64,000 nucleotides of DNA from Arcobacter ellisii (GCF_003544915.1 NZ_CP032097.1:310001-374000); one strand, 5' to 3'; positions 26,906 through 35,970 are shown, counted from the first letter of the stretch. A program made the numbers and translations. The notes: generated from the letters alone by a model not told the origin.

Positions 26906-26922
26906 TGTATAAAAAATATACA
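26906..26922. promoter_or_regulatory. Perfect dyad TGTATA-N5-TATACA upstream of amtB-1
   Basis: A 17-bp perfect inverted repeat with spacer AAAAA. Its centre (26914) is 40 bp upstream of the first base of the amtB-1 -10 box. The 6-5-6 layout equals that of NtrC sites (TGCACC-N5-GGTGCA in enteric bacteria). It also lies upstream of the divergent ankyrin gene. Confidence 0.65.
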
Positions 26923-26953
26923 GATATATGTTTACTTATTGTCTAAAAATTTC

Positions 26954-26959
26954 TATAAT
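26954..26959 (+). promoter_or_regulatory. -10 box (TATAAT) of amtB-1
   Basis: A consensus TATAAT lies 29 bases before the start codon, with AAAGGAG as ribosome binding site. No -35 hexamer is apparent, which fits dependence on an activator at the dyad. Confidence 0.65.
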
Positions 26960-26988
26960 TTGAATAGATAAATTGACAAAGGAGTCTT

Positions 26989-28203
26989 ATGGAAAATTTT
27001 ACTGATGTAAAATATATTTTAGATGGTTTTCTGTTTGTGTTCGCAGGAATCCTTGTAATGTGGATGGCGGCTGGTTTTGCTATGTTAGAATCAGGTTTAA
27101 CAAGAACAAAAAATACAGCAACAGTTTTAACTAAAAATGTTGTTTTATTTGCAGTTTCTTGTATTATGTTCTATTTTGTAGGATATAACTTCATGTATGG
27201 TGAAGGAAGTTCATTCATTGGTAGTGGTGCTATGCTTTCTGGTAAAACAAGTGAAGCTTTAGGATATCCAGTAATGGCAGATTTCTTTTTCCAAGTAGTG
27301 TTTGTTGCAACAGCTGCTTCAGTTGTTTCAGGAACAATTGCTGAAAGAATGAAATTATGGCCTTTCCTAATCTTTACAGTAGTGTTATCAGGTTTAATTT
27401 ACCCAATTCAAGGTCACTGGACATGGGGAGGAAGTGAATTAGGTGGATTAATTGCTGGATTCTCTGACTTCGCTGGTTCTACGATTGTTCACTCTGTTGG
27501 TGGATGGGCTGCATTAGCTGGAGTATTAATTTTAGGTGCTAGAAAAGGAAAATATACTAAAGATGGTCAAGTAAAACCAATTCCTGGTTCAAATTTACCA
27601 TTAGCTACTTTAGGTACATTCATTTTATGGATGGGATGGTTCGGATTTAATGGTGGTTCTCAATTAGCATTAGGTTCTAAAGAGGATATTGATGGAATTG
27701 CATCAGTTGTTGCAAGTACAAATATGGCAGCTTGTGCAGGTGCTATAATGGCGGCTATTTTAACTCAACTTATCTATAAAAAAGTTGATTTAACTATGGT
27801 TTTAAATGGTGCTTTAGCTGGTCTTGTTTCTTGTACAGCAGGTCCTGATTTAGGTATGAATATTGCATTTATTGAAGGTTTAATTGGTGGAGCATTAGTT
27901 GTATTTGCAGTACCATTCTTTGATAAACTTAGAATTGATGATCCAGTTGGAGCATTATCTGTTCACTTAGTTGCAGGTATTTGGGGAACATTAGCTGTTG
28001 GTATTTTCAATCCAGAAGTTGCTTTATTAGCACAAGTAAAAGGAATTGTTGTAATCGGTGCGTTTGTATTCATTTCATCATTCATTGTATGGAAAATCTT
28101 AGACTTAATCATTGGATTAAGAGTTGATGAAGAAACTGAAGTAAATGGTCTTGACATTCATGAAACTGGATTAGAAGCTTATCCAGAATTTAAAAGAGCA
28201 TAA
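26989..28203 (+). CDS. amtB: Ammonium transporter AmtB (first copy)
   Basis: This 404-residue inner-membrane channel protein has eleven predicted helices and moves ammonium or ammonia into the cell. Family marks include MLESGLTRTKN near the first helices, DFAGSTIVHSVGGWAALAG with the pore-lining histidine region, and VLNGALAGLVSCTAGPD. The second pore histidine falls in DDPVGALSVHLVAGIWG. The C-terminal cytoplasmic tail (GLDIHETGLEAYPEF) is the docking and signalling segment. It is followed after 13 bases by glnK-1, the PII protein that plugs the channel when ammonium is plentiful. A perfect nitrogen dyad and a TATAAT box lie upstream. Confidence 0.96.
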   Translation: MENFTDVKYILDGFLFVFAGILVMWMAAGFAMLESGLTRTKNTATVLTKNVVLFAVSCIMFYFVGYNFMYGEGSSFIGSGAMLSGKTSEALGYPVMADFFFQVVFVATAASVVSGTIAERMKLWPFLIFTVVLSGLIYPIQGHWTWGGSELGGLIAGFSDFAGSTIVHSVGGWAALAGVLILGARKGKYTKDGQVKPIPGSNLPLATLGTFILWMGWFGFNGGSQLALGSKEDIDGIASVVASTNMAACAGAIMAAILTQLIYKKVDLTMVLNGALAGLVSCTAGPDLGMNIAFIEGLIGGALVVFAVPFFDKLRIDDPVGALSVHLVAGIWGTLAVGIFNPEVALLAQVKGIVVIGAFVFISSFIVWKILDLIIGLRVDEETEVNGLDIHETGLEAYPEFKRA

Positions 28204-28213
28204 TTAAGGATAA

Positions 28214-28555
<342 letters not shown>

Positions 28556-28566
28556 TTTTTCTACCA

Positions 28567-28595
28567 ATAGTAAGGAAATAAACTTTCCTTACTAT
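28567..28595 (+). terminator. Terminator after glnK-1
   Basis: Perfect 12-bp arms (28567-28578 and 28584-28595) with a 5-base loop, 12 bases after the glnK-1 stop. No long T-run follows. It isolates the first amtB-glnK pair from the second. Confidence 0.7.
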
Positions 28596-28598
28596 ATG

Positions 28599-28615
28599 TG
28601 TATAAAATATAAACA
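28599..28615. promoter_or_regulatory. Putative nitrogen operator upstream of amtB-2
   Basis: TGTATA-N5-TAAACA has one mismatch to the perfect dyad before amtB-1. Its centre (28607) lies exactly 40 bp upstream of the first base of the amtB-2 -10 box, the same distance as at amtB-1. A weaker second dyad-like element (28628-28644, core TATA-N5-TATAC) is centred 29 bp further downstream. Confidence 0.6.
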
Positions 28616-28643
28616 ATCTTAACTCACATTATAAAAAGTATAC

Positions 28644-28652
28644 TGTTATAAT
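28644..28652 (+). promoter_or_regulatory. Extended -10 promoter (TGTTATAAT) of amtB-2
   Basis: The consensus TATAAT at 28647-28652 is preceded by TGT. The start codon follows 26 bases later, with a ribosome binding site AAGGA. No -35 box is evident. Confidence 0.65.
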
Positions 28653-28678
28653 ATTCAAAAAACTATAAGGAATATTAT

Positions 28679-29866
28679 ATGGGTATAGAATCATTATCTT
28701 ACGTTATTGATACTCTGTATGCAATCTTTGCAATGACTTTAATCATTTTTATGGTTCCAGGTTTTGCAATGTTAGAAGCAGGAATTGTTAGAACAAAAAA
28801 TGTTACAGCAGTACTAACTATAAATACACTTATTTATGCAATCGCATCACTATCATTTTTATTATTTGGATATTCATTAGCCTTTGGTGAATTAGGAAGT
28901 GATACAATGAGTAAATATGCAGCTTTCTTATTTCAAATGGCATTCGTTGGAAAAGTAATAAATATCATGAGTGGTGGAGTTAGTGAAAGAGCTAAAGTTA
29001 TTCCTTTAGCAATATTTACAGTAATTATGGCAGCAGTTTTATATCCATTAGTTGTAAATGTAACTTGGGGTTCAAATTTTCTTGAAGGAACGGTTTTAGA
29101 ATTATCAATGTATGATTTAGCTGGTTCAAGTGTAATTCATAGTACAGGTGGTTGGGCATTATTAGCTGCAATTTTAATTATTGGTGCTAGACGTGGAAGA
29201 TATACTCCTGAAGGTGGAATTAGAGTAATTCCTGCTTCAAATATTCCTTTAGTTACACTTGGGGCATTTTTATTATGGATTGGTTGGTTTGGATTCAACG
29301 GTGGAAGTGTTGGTTCAATAGCATCAAAAGAGAATGCAGATTTAGTTGCTTTAACAATTATGAATACAAACACAGCTGGTTTAAGTGGAGCTATAATTGT
29401 TGCAATAATTATGCAAATAATGTATAAAAAACTAGATTTAACTATGATTTTAAATGGTGCATTAGGTGGTTTAGTTGCAATAACAGCAGGTCCAGATTTA
29501 TATGATATCTATACACCTATCTTAATAGGTGCAATTGGTGGAGTATTAGTTGTAATAGGTGTTTCTATGTTTGATAAACTTAGAATTGATGATCCAGTTG
29601 GAGCATTATCTGTTCACCTTGTAAATGGAATTTGGGGAACAATAGCTGTTGGAATTTTTGCATCAAATGGAGATGATATAACTTTATTAGGTCAATTAAA
29701 AGGAATTTTACTTATTGCTATTTTTGCATTTGTAAGTTCATATATTGTTTTATTTATTATCAATAAAATTATACCTTTAAGAGCAGGAAATGATGAAGAA
29801 ATGCAAGGATTAGATGTTGATGAATGTGGAATTGAAGCTTATCCAGAATTTAAACGTGCATTCTAA
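28679..29866 (+). CDS. amtB: Ammonium transporter AmtB (second copy)
   Basis: This 395-residue paralogue of AmtB-1 has the same family marks: MLEAGIVRTKN, DLAGSSVIHSTGGWALLA, ILNGALGGLVAITAGPD and RIDDPVGALSVHLVNGIWG. The C-terminal tail GLDVDECGIEAYPEF matches that of copy 1. The segment after the first two helices is about 20 residues shorter than in copy 1 (the loop with GEGSSFIGSGAML is absent), so the periplasmic vestibules differ. It is probably an old duplication with divided roles, for example in affinity. It has its own promoter and nitrogen dyad. A strong inverted repeat separates it from glnK-2. Confidence 0.95.
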   Translation: MGIESLSYVIDTLYAIFAMTLIIFMVPGFAMLEAGIVRTKNVTAVLTINTLIYAIASLSFLLFGYSLAFGELGSDTMSKYAAFLFQMAFVGKVINIMSGGVSERAKVIPLAIFTVIMAAVLYPLVVNVTWGSNFLEGTVLELSMYDLAGSSVIHSTGGWALLAAILIIGARRGRYTPEGGIRVIPASNIPLVTLGAFLLWIGWFGFNGGSVGSIASKENADLVALTIMNTNTAGLSGAIIVAIIMQIMYKKLDLTMILNGALGGLVAITAGPDLYDIYTPILIGAIGGVLVVIGVSMFDKLRIDDPVGALSVHLVNGIWGTIAVGIFASNGDDITLLGQLKGILLIAIFAFVSSYIVLFIINKIIPLRAGNDEEMQGLDVDECGIEAYPEFKRAF

Positions 29867-29871
29867 AGTTG

Positions 29872-29907
29872 TTAATATTATCTAACAAAATAGTTAGATA
29901 ATATTAA
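29872..29907 (+). terminator. 15-bp inverted repeat between amtB-2 and glnK-2
   Basis: Perfect 15-bp arms (29872-29886 and 29893-29907) enclose a 6-base loop, followed by a T-rich run. This is the strongest hairpin in the window. It can terminate amtB-2 transcription or act as an attenuator; an operator role is possible because the glnK-2 promoter lies just downstream. Confidence 0.7.
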
Positions 29908-29920
29908 TTTAATAAATTTT

Positions 29921-29929
29921 TGTTAAAAT
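29921..29929 (+). promoter_or_regulatory. Extended -10 box (TGTTAAAAT) for glnK-2/pyrC
   Basis: TAAAAT at 29924-29929 follows TGT, 25 bases before the GTG start of glnK-2. Together with the upstream hairpin it suggests glnK-2 and pyrC have their own transcript. No copy of the nitrogen dyad lies 40 bp upstream of this box. Confidence 0.45.
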
Positions 29930-29954
29930 ATATTAACTAAAAAAAGGATTAATA

Positions 29955-30293
29955 GTGAAAAAAATTGAAGCTGTAATTAAACCATTTAAACTAGAAGATG
30001 TAAAAGATGCATTAGCACAAGCTGGTGTAACAGGTATGACTGTATCAGACGTAAAAGGTTATGGAAGACAACAAGGTCATAGTGAACTTTATAGAGGTGC
30101 TGAGTATGTAGTTGATTTTTTACCAAAAATTAAAATTGACTTGATTGTTGCAGATGATAGTGTTGATTCTATTATCTCTGTAATTATTGAAGCAGCAAAA
30201 ACAGGGAAAATTGGAGATGGTAAAATTTTTGTTTCGCCAGTTGAAAAAATAGTAAGAATCAGAACTGGTGAGCAAGATGAGGAAGCTATTTAA
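29955..30293 (+). CDS. glnK: PII nitrogen regulatory protein GlnK (second copy)
   Basis: This 112-residue PII protein starts at GTG after AAAAAGGA. Its T-loop is identical to GlnK-1 over [16 protein letters not shown], with Tyr51 available for GlnD. It shares [14 protein letters not shown] and differs chiefly in residues 22-32, 67-80 and the end ([10 protein letters not shown]). It should partner AmtB-2 and perhaps form mixed trimers with GlnK-1. Its stop overlaps the pyrC start by one base (TAATG), which couples a nitrogen sensor to pyrimidine synthesis. A separate promoter may let it be made when amtB-2 is off. Confidence 0.95.
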   Translation: MKKIEAVIKPFKLEDVKDALAQAGVTGMTVSDVKGYGRQQGHSELYRGAEYVVDFLPKIKIDLIVADDSVDSIISVIIEAAKTGKIGDGKIFVSPVEKIVRIRTGEQDEEAI

Positions 30294-31321
30294 TGGCTGA
30301 ATTAACATTTGAAATTAATGAACCTTTGGATATGCATCTTCATTTAAGAGATGCAGATATGTTAAAACTTGTTGGTCCATTAACTTCTAAAACATTTAGT
30401 GGTGCATTAATTATGCCAAATTTAGTGCCACCTATTACAACAAAAGAAGCTTTATTATCTTACAAACAAAGAATTAAAGAGGCTTGTATAGCTGATAAAT
30501 TTGAACCTTTTGTAACTTTATTTTTTAAAAATGATTATTCATATGATTTTTTAGCTGATATAAAAGATGATATTATTGGTATTAAACTTTATCCAGCAGG
30601 AATTACAACAAATTCTGAAACAGGTGTTGCTTCAATGGATGTTGAAGTTTTAAGACCAACTTTAGAATCTATGAGTAAACTGGGAATTCCATTATGTATT
30701 CATGGTGAAACAAATGGTTTTGTAATGGATAGAGAAAAAGAGTTTATGCCAATTTATGAAGCAATTGCAATTGCTTTTCCTGATTTAAAAATCATTATGG
30801 AACATATTACAACAAAAGATGCTATTGAATTATTGGATAAATACGACAATTTATTCGCAACAGTAACTCTTCATCATTTAATAATTACACTTGATGATGT
30901 TGCAGGAGGAATGTTAAATCCACATCTATTTTGTAAACCTATTGCAAAAAGACCTGAAGATAGAAGTGCTTTATTAAATGCAGCACTAAAAGCTCATCCA
31001 AAACTTATGTTTGGTAGTGATTCAGCTCCTCATCCTAAACATAAAAAAGAGTGTTGTGGTTGTGCTGCAGGTGTATTTACTTCACCTATTGCTTTACAAG
31101 TCTTAACAGAACTTTTTGAGAAACATAATGCACTTGATAAATTAAATGCTTTTGTTTCACTAAATGCACAAAAAATTTATAACTTAAATTTAGAGAAAAA
31201 AACTATTAAATTAGTAAAAAAAGATTTTGTAGTTCCAGCTATTTATGAGTATAAAAATGAAAATGTTGTTCCTATGTATGCAGGAGAAACAATTTCTTGG
31301 AGTATTGAAAGTATAAATTAA
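30293..31321 (+). CDS. pyrC: Dihydroorotase
   Basis: This 342-residue zinc enzyme closes carbamoyl aspartate to dihydroorotate, the third step of pyrimidine synthesis. Metal-binding motifs are in order: [11 protein letters not shown] at the N-terminus, the lysine that is carboxylated in [27 protein letters not shown], and [13 protein letters not shown]. Length and motifs fit the class II (Escherichia coli type) PyrC. It shares one base with the glnK-2 stop codon, so it should be translated by re-initiation. Downstream, a hairpin separates it from the convergent fliM gene. Confidence 0.95.
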   Translation: MAELTFEINEPLDMHLHLRDADMLKLVGPLTSKTFSGALIMPNLVPPITTKEALLSYKQRIKEACIADKFEPFVTLFFKNDYSYDFLADIKDDIIGIKLYPAGITTNSETGVASMDVEVLRPTLESMSKLGIPLCIHGETNGFVMDREKEFMPIYEAIAIAFPDLKIIMEHITTKDAIELLDKYDNLFATVTLHHLIITLDDVAGGMLNPHLFCKPIAKRPEDRSALLNAALKAHPKLMFGSDSAPHPKHKKECCGCAAGVFTSPIALQVLTELFEKHNALDKLNAFVSLNAQKIYNLNLEKKTIKLVKKDFVVPAIYEYKNENVVPMYAGETISWSIESIN

Positions 31322-31323
31322 AA

Positions 31324-31347
31324 GAGATAGTTAAAATTAACTATTTC
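31324..31347. terminator. Bidirectional hairpin between pyrC and fliM
   Basis: A 9-bp stem (31324-31332 with 31339-31347, one G-T pair) with the loop AAAATT lies between the convergent stops; it overlaps the last fliM codons. Confidence 0.55.
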
Positions 31348-32434
31348 TTTGATTTAGAAGTTTTCTAATATTTTCTGCTGTCTCTTTTGCTTTTATTTCT
31401 CTTTCTTCTCTCATTGCTCTTAGAGTATCTAAAGTCTCTTGTTTTTCTCTATCTAAATTAGCTTTTATTTGTATTGCTTTTCTATTATTTGAGATTCCAG
31501 AAATTGCACTAAATTTTTCTTTTTTATTTATGTAAATTGTTGCTGATGAAGAGGTTGCATTTTTATTGAATACAATAACATCATCTTCTCTTAAATTTAA
31601 AATTTCTTGAGTAGTTAATTCAGTTTCTGCCATAATTGATTCTATTTTCATCCTTGCACCAGAAATCAATGTTTTAATATCTCTTTTTCTACTTGTTTTT
31701 CTATTTTTACCCTCTGTAAATATTTTTTCAACAATTTTATTTAAAAGAGGTTCAAAATATGAAATAGGATAACAAATAGATAAAAATCCTGATTCTTCAT
31801 CAATTGTAATTTCTAATACAACAAGCAGAACAATTTCATGGTCTGATACAATTTGAATTGCATTTGCATTTGTATCTCTTGATTCAATTTTAAAATTTAA
31901 ACTTGAAATATCACTCCAAGTTTTATATAAAATTCTAATAAACATTCTATAAAAATGTTCAAGAATTTCAACTTCAATCTCTGTTAATTCTCTATCAATA
32001 TTATCTGTTGTATTTACAGCTCCAGAACCTAATAAATCAGCAATAATTTTATGTGAAATAGCTGGGTTGCACTCAATTACAATTCTTCCATCAAGAGGTT
32101 TTATAGACAAAGTATTTAGTGAAGTAATTTGAGGAATTGATAAGATAAACTCCCCATAAGTCATTTGTTCAATAGAATAAAGTTTTACATCAACAAGTTT
32201 TCTTAGCATTGATGATAAATCGTTAATAAAATCTCTTAACATTTTATCATGCATTGTAGAAAATGCTTTTAATTGTTCAACAGTAATCCTATTTGGTTTT
32301 TTAAAGTCATAAATTGAATAATTTTTTTCTTTAGATACAACCTTATCAAGAGGATTACTACCATCAATATCTTCCCCTTGTTCAGCAATATCTAATAGTG
32401 CATCAATCTCATCTTGACTTAAAAATTCTGCCAT
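31337..32434 (-). CDS. fliM: Flagellar motor switch protein FliM
   Basis: This 365-residue protein of the cytoplasmic C-ring sets rotor direction. The N-terminal motif AEFLSQDEIDALLDIA is the conserved CheY-P-binding segment. The middle domain (about 50-230) contains TYGEFILSIPQITSLNTL and the GGXG-like region is replaced by LGSGAVNT. The C-terminal SpoA-like domain carries the FliN-related part (ELTTQEILNLREDDVIVF). The tail of about 40 residues beyond this domain is charged (REEREIKAKETAENIRKLL). It lies two bases downstream of flgI, in one operon on the minus strand. Confidence 0.94.
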   Translation of the reverse strand: MAEFLSQDEIDALLDIAEQGEDIDGSNPLDKVVSKEKNYSIYDFKKPNRITVEQLKAFSTMHDKMLRDFINDLSSMLRKLVDVKLYSIEQMTYGEFILSIPQITSLNTLSIKPLDGRIVIECNPAISHKIIADLLGSGAVNTTDNIDRELTEIEVEILEHFYRMFIRILYKTWSDISSLNFKIESRDTNANAIQIVSDHEIVLLVVLEITIDEESGFLSICYPISYFEPLLNKIVEKIFTEGKNRKTSRKRDIKTLISGARMKIESIMAETELTTQEILNLREDDVIVFNKNATSSSATIYINKKEKFSAISGISNNRKAIQIKANLDREKQETLDTLRAMREEREIKAKETAENIRKLLNQRNS

Positions 32435-32435
32435 A

Positions 32436-33485
32436 TTATCCTCTTACTTCTATATCAACATCAATTGCACCCATCTCTTTTATCATTTTTATAGTGTCAA
32501 TTATTTCAGTCATAGGAAGTTTCATAACTTTCATTGAACGAACTAAATCAGATATTGTAGGTGTTCCTTTTGTATTTATCATTGCATTATCAATATTAAT
32601 AATAGGTTTATCAGCAATTTTAACGTCTTTATCAACACTAACTCCAGGATTCTCTTTTGGGTCATTCCATTGATTATTGTCTAAATCAGTTTTTGCAATT
32701 TTTATTGTAAATTTATCTCTTGCAATTGTTACTGGGTCAATTGGAATATCGCCACCAGTTATAACAGATTCTCTACTTACATCAATAATAAGTTTCTTTT
32801 TAAATGTAGAATCTAACTCAATATTTTGTACAAGTGCCAAAAATTTTACCATAGAAATATCTGCTGGTTTTTTAATTTCAATTGTTCTTGTATCAAGAGC
32901 TGTTGCTAATTTTTTTCCAAATTTTTCATTTATTTTTGTTTCAATTAAATCTGCATTTTTAGCAGAATTTTTTAATAAACTTAATTGTAAAGAAGTTTCA
33001 TCTCTTAGATTAAAATCTATTTCATTTTCAACAGTTGCACCATCATAAATAAAACCAGTAGTTTTATTATTTTCATTAGCTAAAATAGTACCTTGTGCCA
33101 ATGCATAAACATTACCATCAACACCTTTTAATTGAGTGATTAAAAGTTCACCATTATCAATAGATTTTGCATCTCCAATTGTTGAAACTTTAACTTTTAT
33201 TTTATCACCTTGTCTTGAAAATGGTGGCAAATCAGCTGTAACCATAACAGCTGCAATATTTTTAGAATTAATTGAACCTGCTGGAATTTTTATATAAGAG
33301 TTTCTAAGAAGATTTTGCAAAGATTGCATTGTAAATTTTGATTTGTCTCCAGTTCCTGGAAGACCCACAATTAATCCATAACCAATAAGCTGATTTTCTC
33401 TAATTCCTATTACATTTGAAATATCTTTGATAGTTTGCGAATACAACGATGATAAAAAAAGTGTTACGATGAAAAAATATTTCAA
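32436..33485 (-). CDS. flgI: Flagellar P-ring protein FlgI
   Basis: The protein of about 349 residues forms the periplasmic P-ring around the flagellar rod in peptidoglycan. A signal peptide of about 16 residues (KYFFIVTLFLSSLYS) precedes the mature start QTIKDISNVIGIRENQLIGY. The family motif GLPGTGDKS follows. I choose the TTG at 33485 because GGAGG lies six bases before it; the ATG at 33491 directly touches that site and is unlikely. Transcribed with fliM, divergently from the fliQ-containing operon. The L-ring partner flgH is at 36.9 kb. Confidence 0.94.
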   Translation of the reverse strand: MKYFFIVTLFLSSLYSQTIKDISNVIGIRENQLIGYGLIVGLPGTGDKSKFTMQSLQNLLRNSYIKIPAGSINSKNIAAVMVTADLPPFSRQGDKIKVKVSTIGDAKSIDNGELLITQLKGVDGNVYALAQGTILANENNKTTGFIYDGATVENEIDFNLRDETSLQLSLLKNSAKNADLIETKINEKFGKKLATALDTRTIEIKKPADISMVKFLALVQNIELDSTFKKKLIIDVSRESVITGGDIPIDPVTIARDKFTIKIAKTDLDNNQWNDPKENPGVSVDKDVKIADKPIINIDNAMINTKGTPTISDLVRSMKVMKLPMTEIIDTIKMIKEMGAIDVDIEVRG

Positions 33486-33540
33486 TATCATCCTCCATTA
33501 TTAGTTAGATTTATTTTATCGAAAATTTAATAAAAAAAGG

Positions 33541-33546
33541 TATAAT
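33541..33546 (+). promoter_or_regulatory. -10 box (TATAAT) of the large flagellar operon
   Basis: A consensus TATAAT lies 35 bases before the TTG start of the acidic protein gene, in the short region divergent from flgI. It is likely to drive the genes from 33.6 to at least 37.6 kb, which have almost no gaps. Confidence 0.5.
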
Positions 33547-33581
33547 CAATCATAATAAAATTATTTTACAGGGTTTATATA

Positions 33582-34802
33582 TTGAATATTTATATTTATG
33601 GTAATCAAAGTTTTAAAAAAGAGATTATAGAAACATTAGAACATTCAAATATCAAATTTAAACTTGATGGGAATTCTTATATAAAAGAAATAGACTCTTT
33701 AAAAGAGCTAAAAGAAACCATTAAAAATAATCCTAAAGATATATATTTAATAGATGATGAAAAAATTATTAAAAAAAATTCTTTAAACAAAAAAATAAAA
33801 TTTCTAACTCCAAAAGATGCAATAGATGAAGAGTTTTTACTTGATAGTGGAATTGCAGATTTATCAATAAATTCATTAAAAGAAATACCAAAATATATAT
33901 TGAAAAAATATGAAGAAGATAGAGAATTAGAAGCAGAAAAAGAAGAAAAAATAGAAATTAAAGAAGAAGAGAAAAAAGAGAAAATAGAGCTAGATGATGA
34001 ACTTGCTATGTTATTAGCAAAAGAAGAACCAGTAGAAAATATTGAATATGAAGAAAAAAGTATAAATGATAATTTTGAAGTAAAAAAAGATGATGATTTT
34101 GATGATTTATTTGGTTCTATGGATAGTGGAGTAAATCTTGATGAATTGGAAAATTTAATTGGAACAGAAGAGAAAAACAATTCAGATAGCGATATGGTCG
34201 ATTTTAATGATAGTTTTGGATTAAATAATATATCATTTGACTATGATGATGAAGATATTGTAAATAATAATGACGATGACGATATTTTAAACGATAAAGG
34301 TGAAAAAGTTAGTGATGAAGATTTTTTATCAAACTTTTTAGATGAAAATCTTGAGGAAGAAAAATTTAATGAAGAAGATTATGTTGAAGAAGTATTTGAA
34401 GATGTAAATTTTTTAGATGAAATATTTTCAAAAAAAGATAAAGAAGAAGATATTGAAAATGAAGATTTTGAAGAAGAGATAGAAGAAAAATTTGAAGATT
34501 TTGATTTTTCAAAAGAAGATGAATTTGAGGTTGAAAAAAATGAGCCTTTAAAAGGAGAAAAAATGGGTGATGATGAATTTTTTGAATTAGATTCTTTAAA
34601 TGAAAAAGATTTATTAGAGGCTTTAAATATTACAAATGACAATAGTTCAAATAGTAATATAGTAGAAACAAAAAGTGAAATTTCAAAAAATAATAATGAA
34701 ACAATAAATGTTTCTAGTTCAAATATTGATGAATTATCATTATTGATTTCTAAATTACTAAACAATAAAACGTTAGAGATAACCATAAAACTTAAAGATT
34801 AG
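33582..34802 (+). CDS. Uncharacterised, highly acidic protein at the head of the flagellar operon
   Basis: I do not recognise this 406-residue protein. Residues 1-110 form a possible folded domain (MNIYIYGNQSFKKEIIETLE; LLDSGIADLSINSLKEIPKY). Residues about 113-360 are a low-complexity, glutamate/aspartate-rich stretch with little else. A short C-terminal segment ends LLISKLLNNKTLEITIKLKD. There is no signal peptide or membrane helix. The start is TTG after CAGGG. Only two bases separate it from fliQ, so it is part of the flagellar operon; it could be an export-related or structural factor. Acidic composition makes a binding role to a basic partner plausible, but this is inference. Confidence 0.7.
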   Translation: MNIYIYGNQSFKKEIIETLEHSNIKFKLDGNSYIKEIDSLKELKETIKNNPKDIYLIDDEKIIKKNSLNKKIKFLTPKDAIDEEFLLDSGIADLSINSLKEIPKYILKKYEEDRELEAEKEEKIEIKEEEKKEKIELDDELAMLLAKEEPVENIEYEEKSINDNFEVKKDDDFDDLFGSMDSGVNLDELENLIGTEEKNNSDSDMVDFNDSFGLNNISFDYDDEDIVNNNDDDDILNDKGEKVSDEDFLSNFLDENLEEEKFNEEDYVEEVFEDVNFLDEIFSKKDKEEDIENEDFEEEIEEKFEDFDFSKEDEFEVEKNEPLKGEKMGDDEFFELDSLNEKDLLEALNITNDNSSNSNIVETKSEISKNNNETINVSSSNIDELSLLISKLLNNKTLEITIKLKD

Positions 34803-34804
34803 GT

Positions 34805-35065
34805 ATGGATTTAATAGCGATCTCTGAAAATACCGTAAAAATAATCCTAATTTTAGGATTGCCTTCTTTAATTGTAAGTATGGTAATTGGACTTATAATT
34901 TCTATATTTCAAGCAGTAACACAAGTAAGTGATGCTTCTTTATCTTTTGTTCCTAAGATGATATTTGTTTCGGCTTTTATTTTAATATCTCTTCCTTGGA
35001 TTGGAGATCACATTGAAACATATACAAAAGATTTGTGGAATTTAATATTGATATTTGGAAATTAA
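34805..35065 (+). CDS. fliQ: Flagellar export apparatus protein FliQ
   Basis: This 86-residue protein with two membrane helices is part of the FliP-FliQ-FliR export gate of the flagellar type III system. The family pattern is clear: GLPSLIVSMVIGLIISIFQA, VTQVSDASLSFVPK and a second helix ending at LPWIGDHI. Length equals that of other FliQ proteins. It lies between the acidic protein and a FliJ-like gene rather than with fliP or fliR. The start ATG follows the previous stop by two bases. Confidence 0.95.
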   Translation: MDLIAISENTVKIILILGLPSLIVSMVIGLIISIFQAVTQVSDASLSFVPKMIFVSAFILISLPWIGDHIETYTKDLWNLILIFGN

Positions 35066-35066
35066 T

Positions 35067-35471
35067 TTGATTCAAAAGTTATATAATCTAAAAAAGAATC
35101 AAACTGATCAGAAGTTGATGCAAAAGGTTCAGTTAGAATCAAAAATTGAACAAATAAATTTAGAAATAGCTTTTACTCAAAATAAAATAGATACTGCAAC
35201 AGTTGAAAAACATGGTGCAATTTCAGATTTTATGATTTTAACAATTCATAAAAATACAATGAAAATGCATATACAAAAATTAAGAAAAGAAGAAGAAATT
35301 TTAAATAAACAAGTTCAAGCTTTGATAAAAGAGATAATTGAACTTCAAAAAGAGGCTGAACAATTTAAATATATTTTAGATGAAGAAAAAAAAGAGGCCT
35401 TTAAAAAGATATTATTAGCAGAAGAAGAGGCCGCTAATGAATATATGCAAAGTAAATATATAAAAGGATAA
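35067..35471 (+). CDS. FliJ-like coiled-coil protein
   Basis: A protein of about 134 residues that is almost entirely alpha-helical coiled coil, lysine- and glutamate-rich, with the size and pattern of FliJ, the cytoplasmic stalk of the flagellar export ATPase. The identification rests on length, coiled-coil nature and location; sequence similarity among FliJ proteins is always weak. I place the start at the TTG at 35067 (GGAA six bases upstream); a TTG at 35055 inside fliQ is possible. It lies directly before a MotE-like gene. Confidence 0.62.
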   Translation: MIQKLYNLKKNQTDQKLMQKVQLESKIEQINLEIAFTQNKIDTATVEKHGAISDFMILTIHKNTMKMHIQKLRKEEEILNKQVQALIKEIIELQKEAEQFKYILDEEKKEAFKKILLAEEEAANEYMQSKYIKG

Positions 35472-35474
35472 GAG

Positions 35475-35969
35475 TTGAATTTCATGAAAAAAATTATAAT
35501 ATTACTTTTTTTAGGAATTTCCCTAAATGCAGAAGAAACAAGTAGTTCTTTAACAAGACAAAAAATTGAAGTTATGGAATTAAAAAAAGAGTTAAATAAT
35601 TTTTATAATGAAAAAGAAAAAGAGTATCAAGATAGAAAAAAAGAGTTAGAAAATATCCTTGTTCAAATTGAAAAAGAGAAAAATCAAATCAAAAAATTAC
35701 ATGATGATAATCTTCAAATTTTAAAAGATATAAGAAATGAAGTTGAAAATAAAACAGCTAAAATATATAATGCAATGAAGGCAAAAAATGCTGCTGAAAT
35801 TTTTGACCAAATGATAGATGAAGGCAAAATTGATGATGTTTTTGATATAATTTTGAAACTTAAAGAGAATAATGTAACTCAAATAATGAAATTTCTAAGT
35901 GTTACAAATGCATCTATAATTACTCAAAAGCTTGAGAATTATAATATAGAAAATGAGAAAAAGGATTAA
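35475..35969 (+). CDS. MotE-like periplasmic flagellar protein
   Basis: This 164-residue protein has a signal peptide (KKIIILLFLGISLNAEE), a charged coiled coil (about 25-100) and a C-terminal MgtE-N/FliG-like helical domain (YNAMKAKNAAEIFDQMIDEG; LKENNVTQIMKFLSVTNAS). This architecture is that of MotE-type proteins, which assist motor stator or MotC folding in the periplasm in other bacteria. The start is TTG at 35475, with AAAGGA six bases before; an ATG three codons later is possible. Position between the FliJ-like and fliL genes supports a flagellar role. Confidence 0.7.
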   Translation: MNFMKKIIILLFLGISLNAEETSSSLTRQKIEVMELKKELNNFYNEKEKEYQDRKKELENILVQIEKEKNQIKKLHDDNLQILKDIRNEVENKTAKIYNAMKAKNAAEIFDQMIDEGKIDDVFDIILKLKENNVTQIMKFLSVTNASIITQKLENYNIENEKKD

Positions 35970-35970
35970 T

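Noticed and set aside
26806-26988. Sigma54 promoter upstream of amtB-1
   Set aside because: No GG-N10-GC pattern (TGGCAC-N5-TTGC type) was found before either amtB; a consensus TATAAT is present instead.
32436-33581. Sigma28-type promoter before flgI (CGATAAAA near 33520)
   Set aside because: Only a partial match on the minus strand and no matching -35 part. A chance match in AT-rich DNA is likely.
33677-34786. Serine-rich antisense reading frames opposite the acidic protein gene
   Set aside because: GAA/GAT-rich codons read backwards give TTC/ATC and serine runs, so these frames are a by-product of the acidic gene. They have no start signals.
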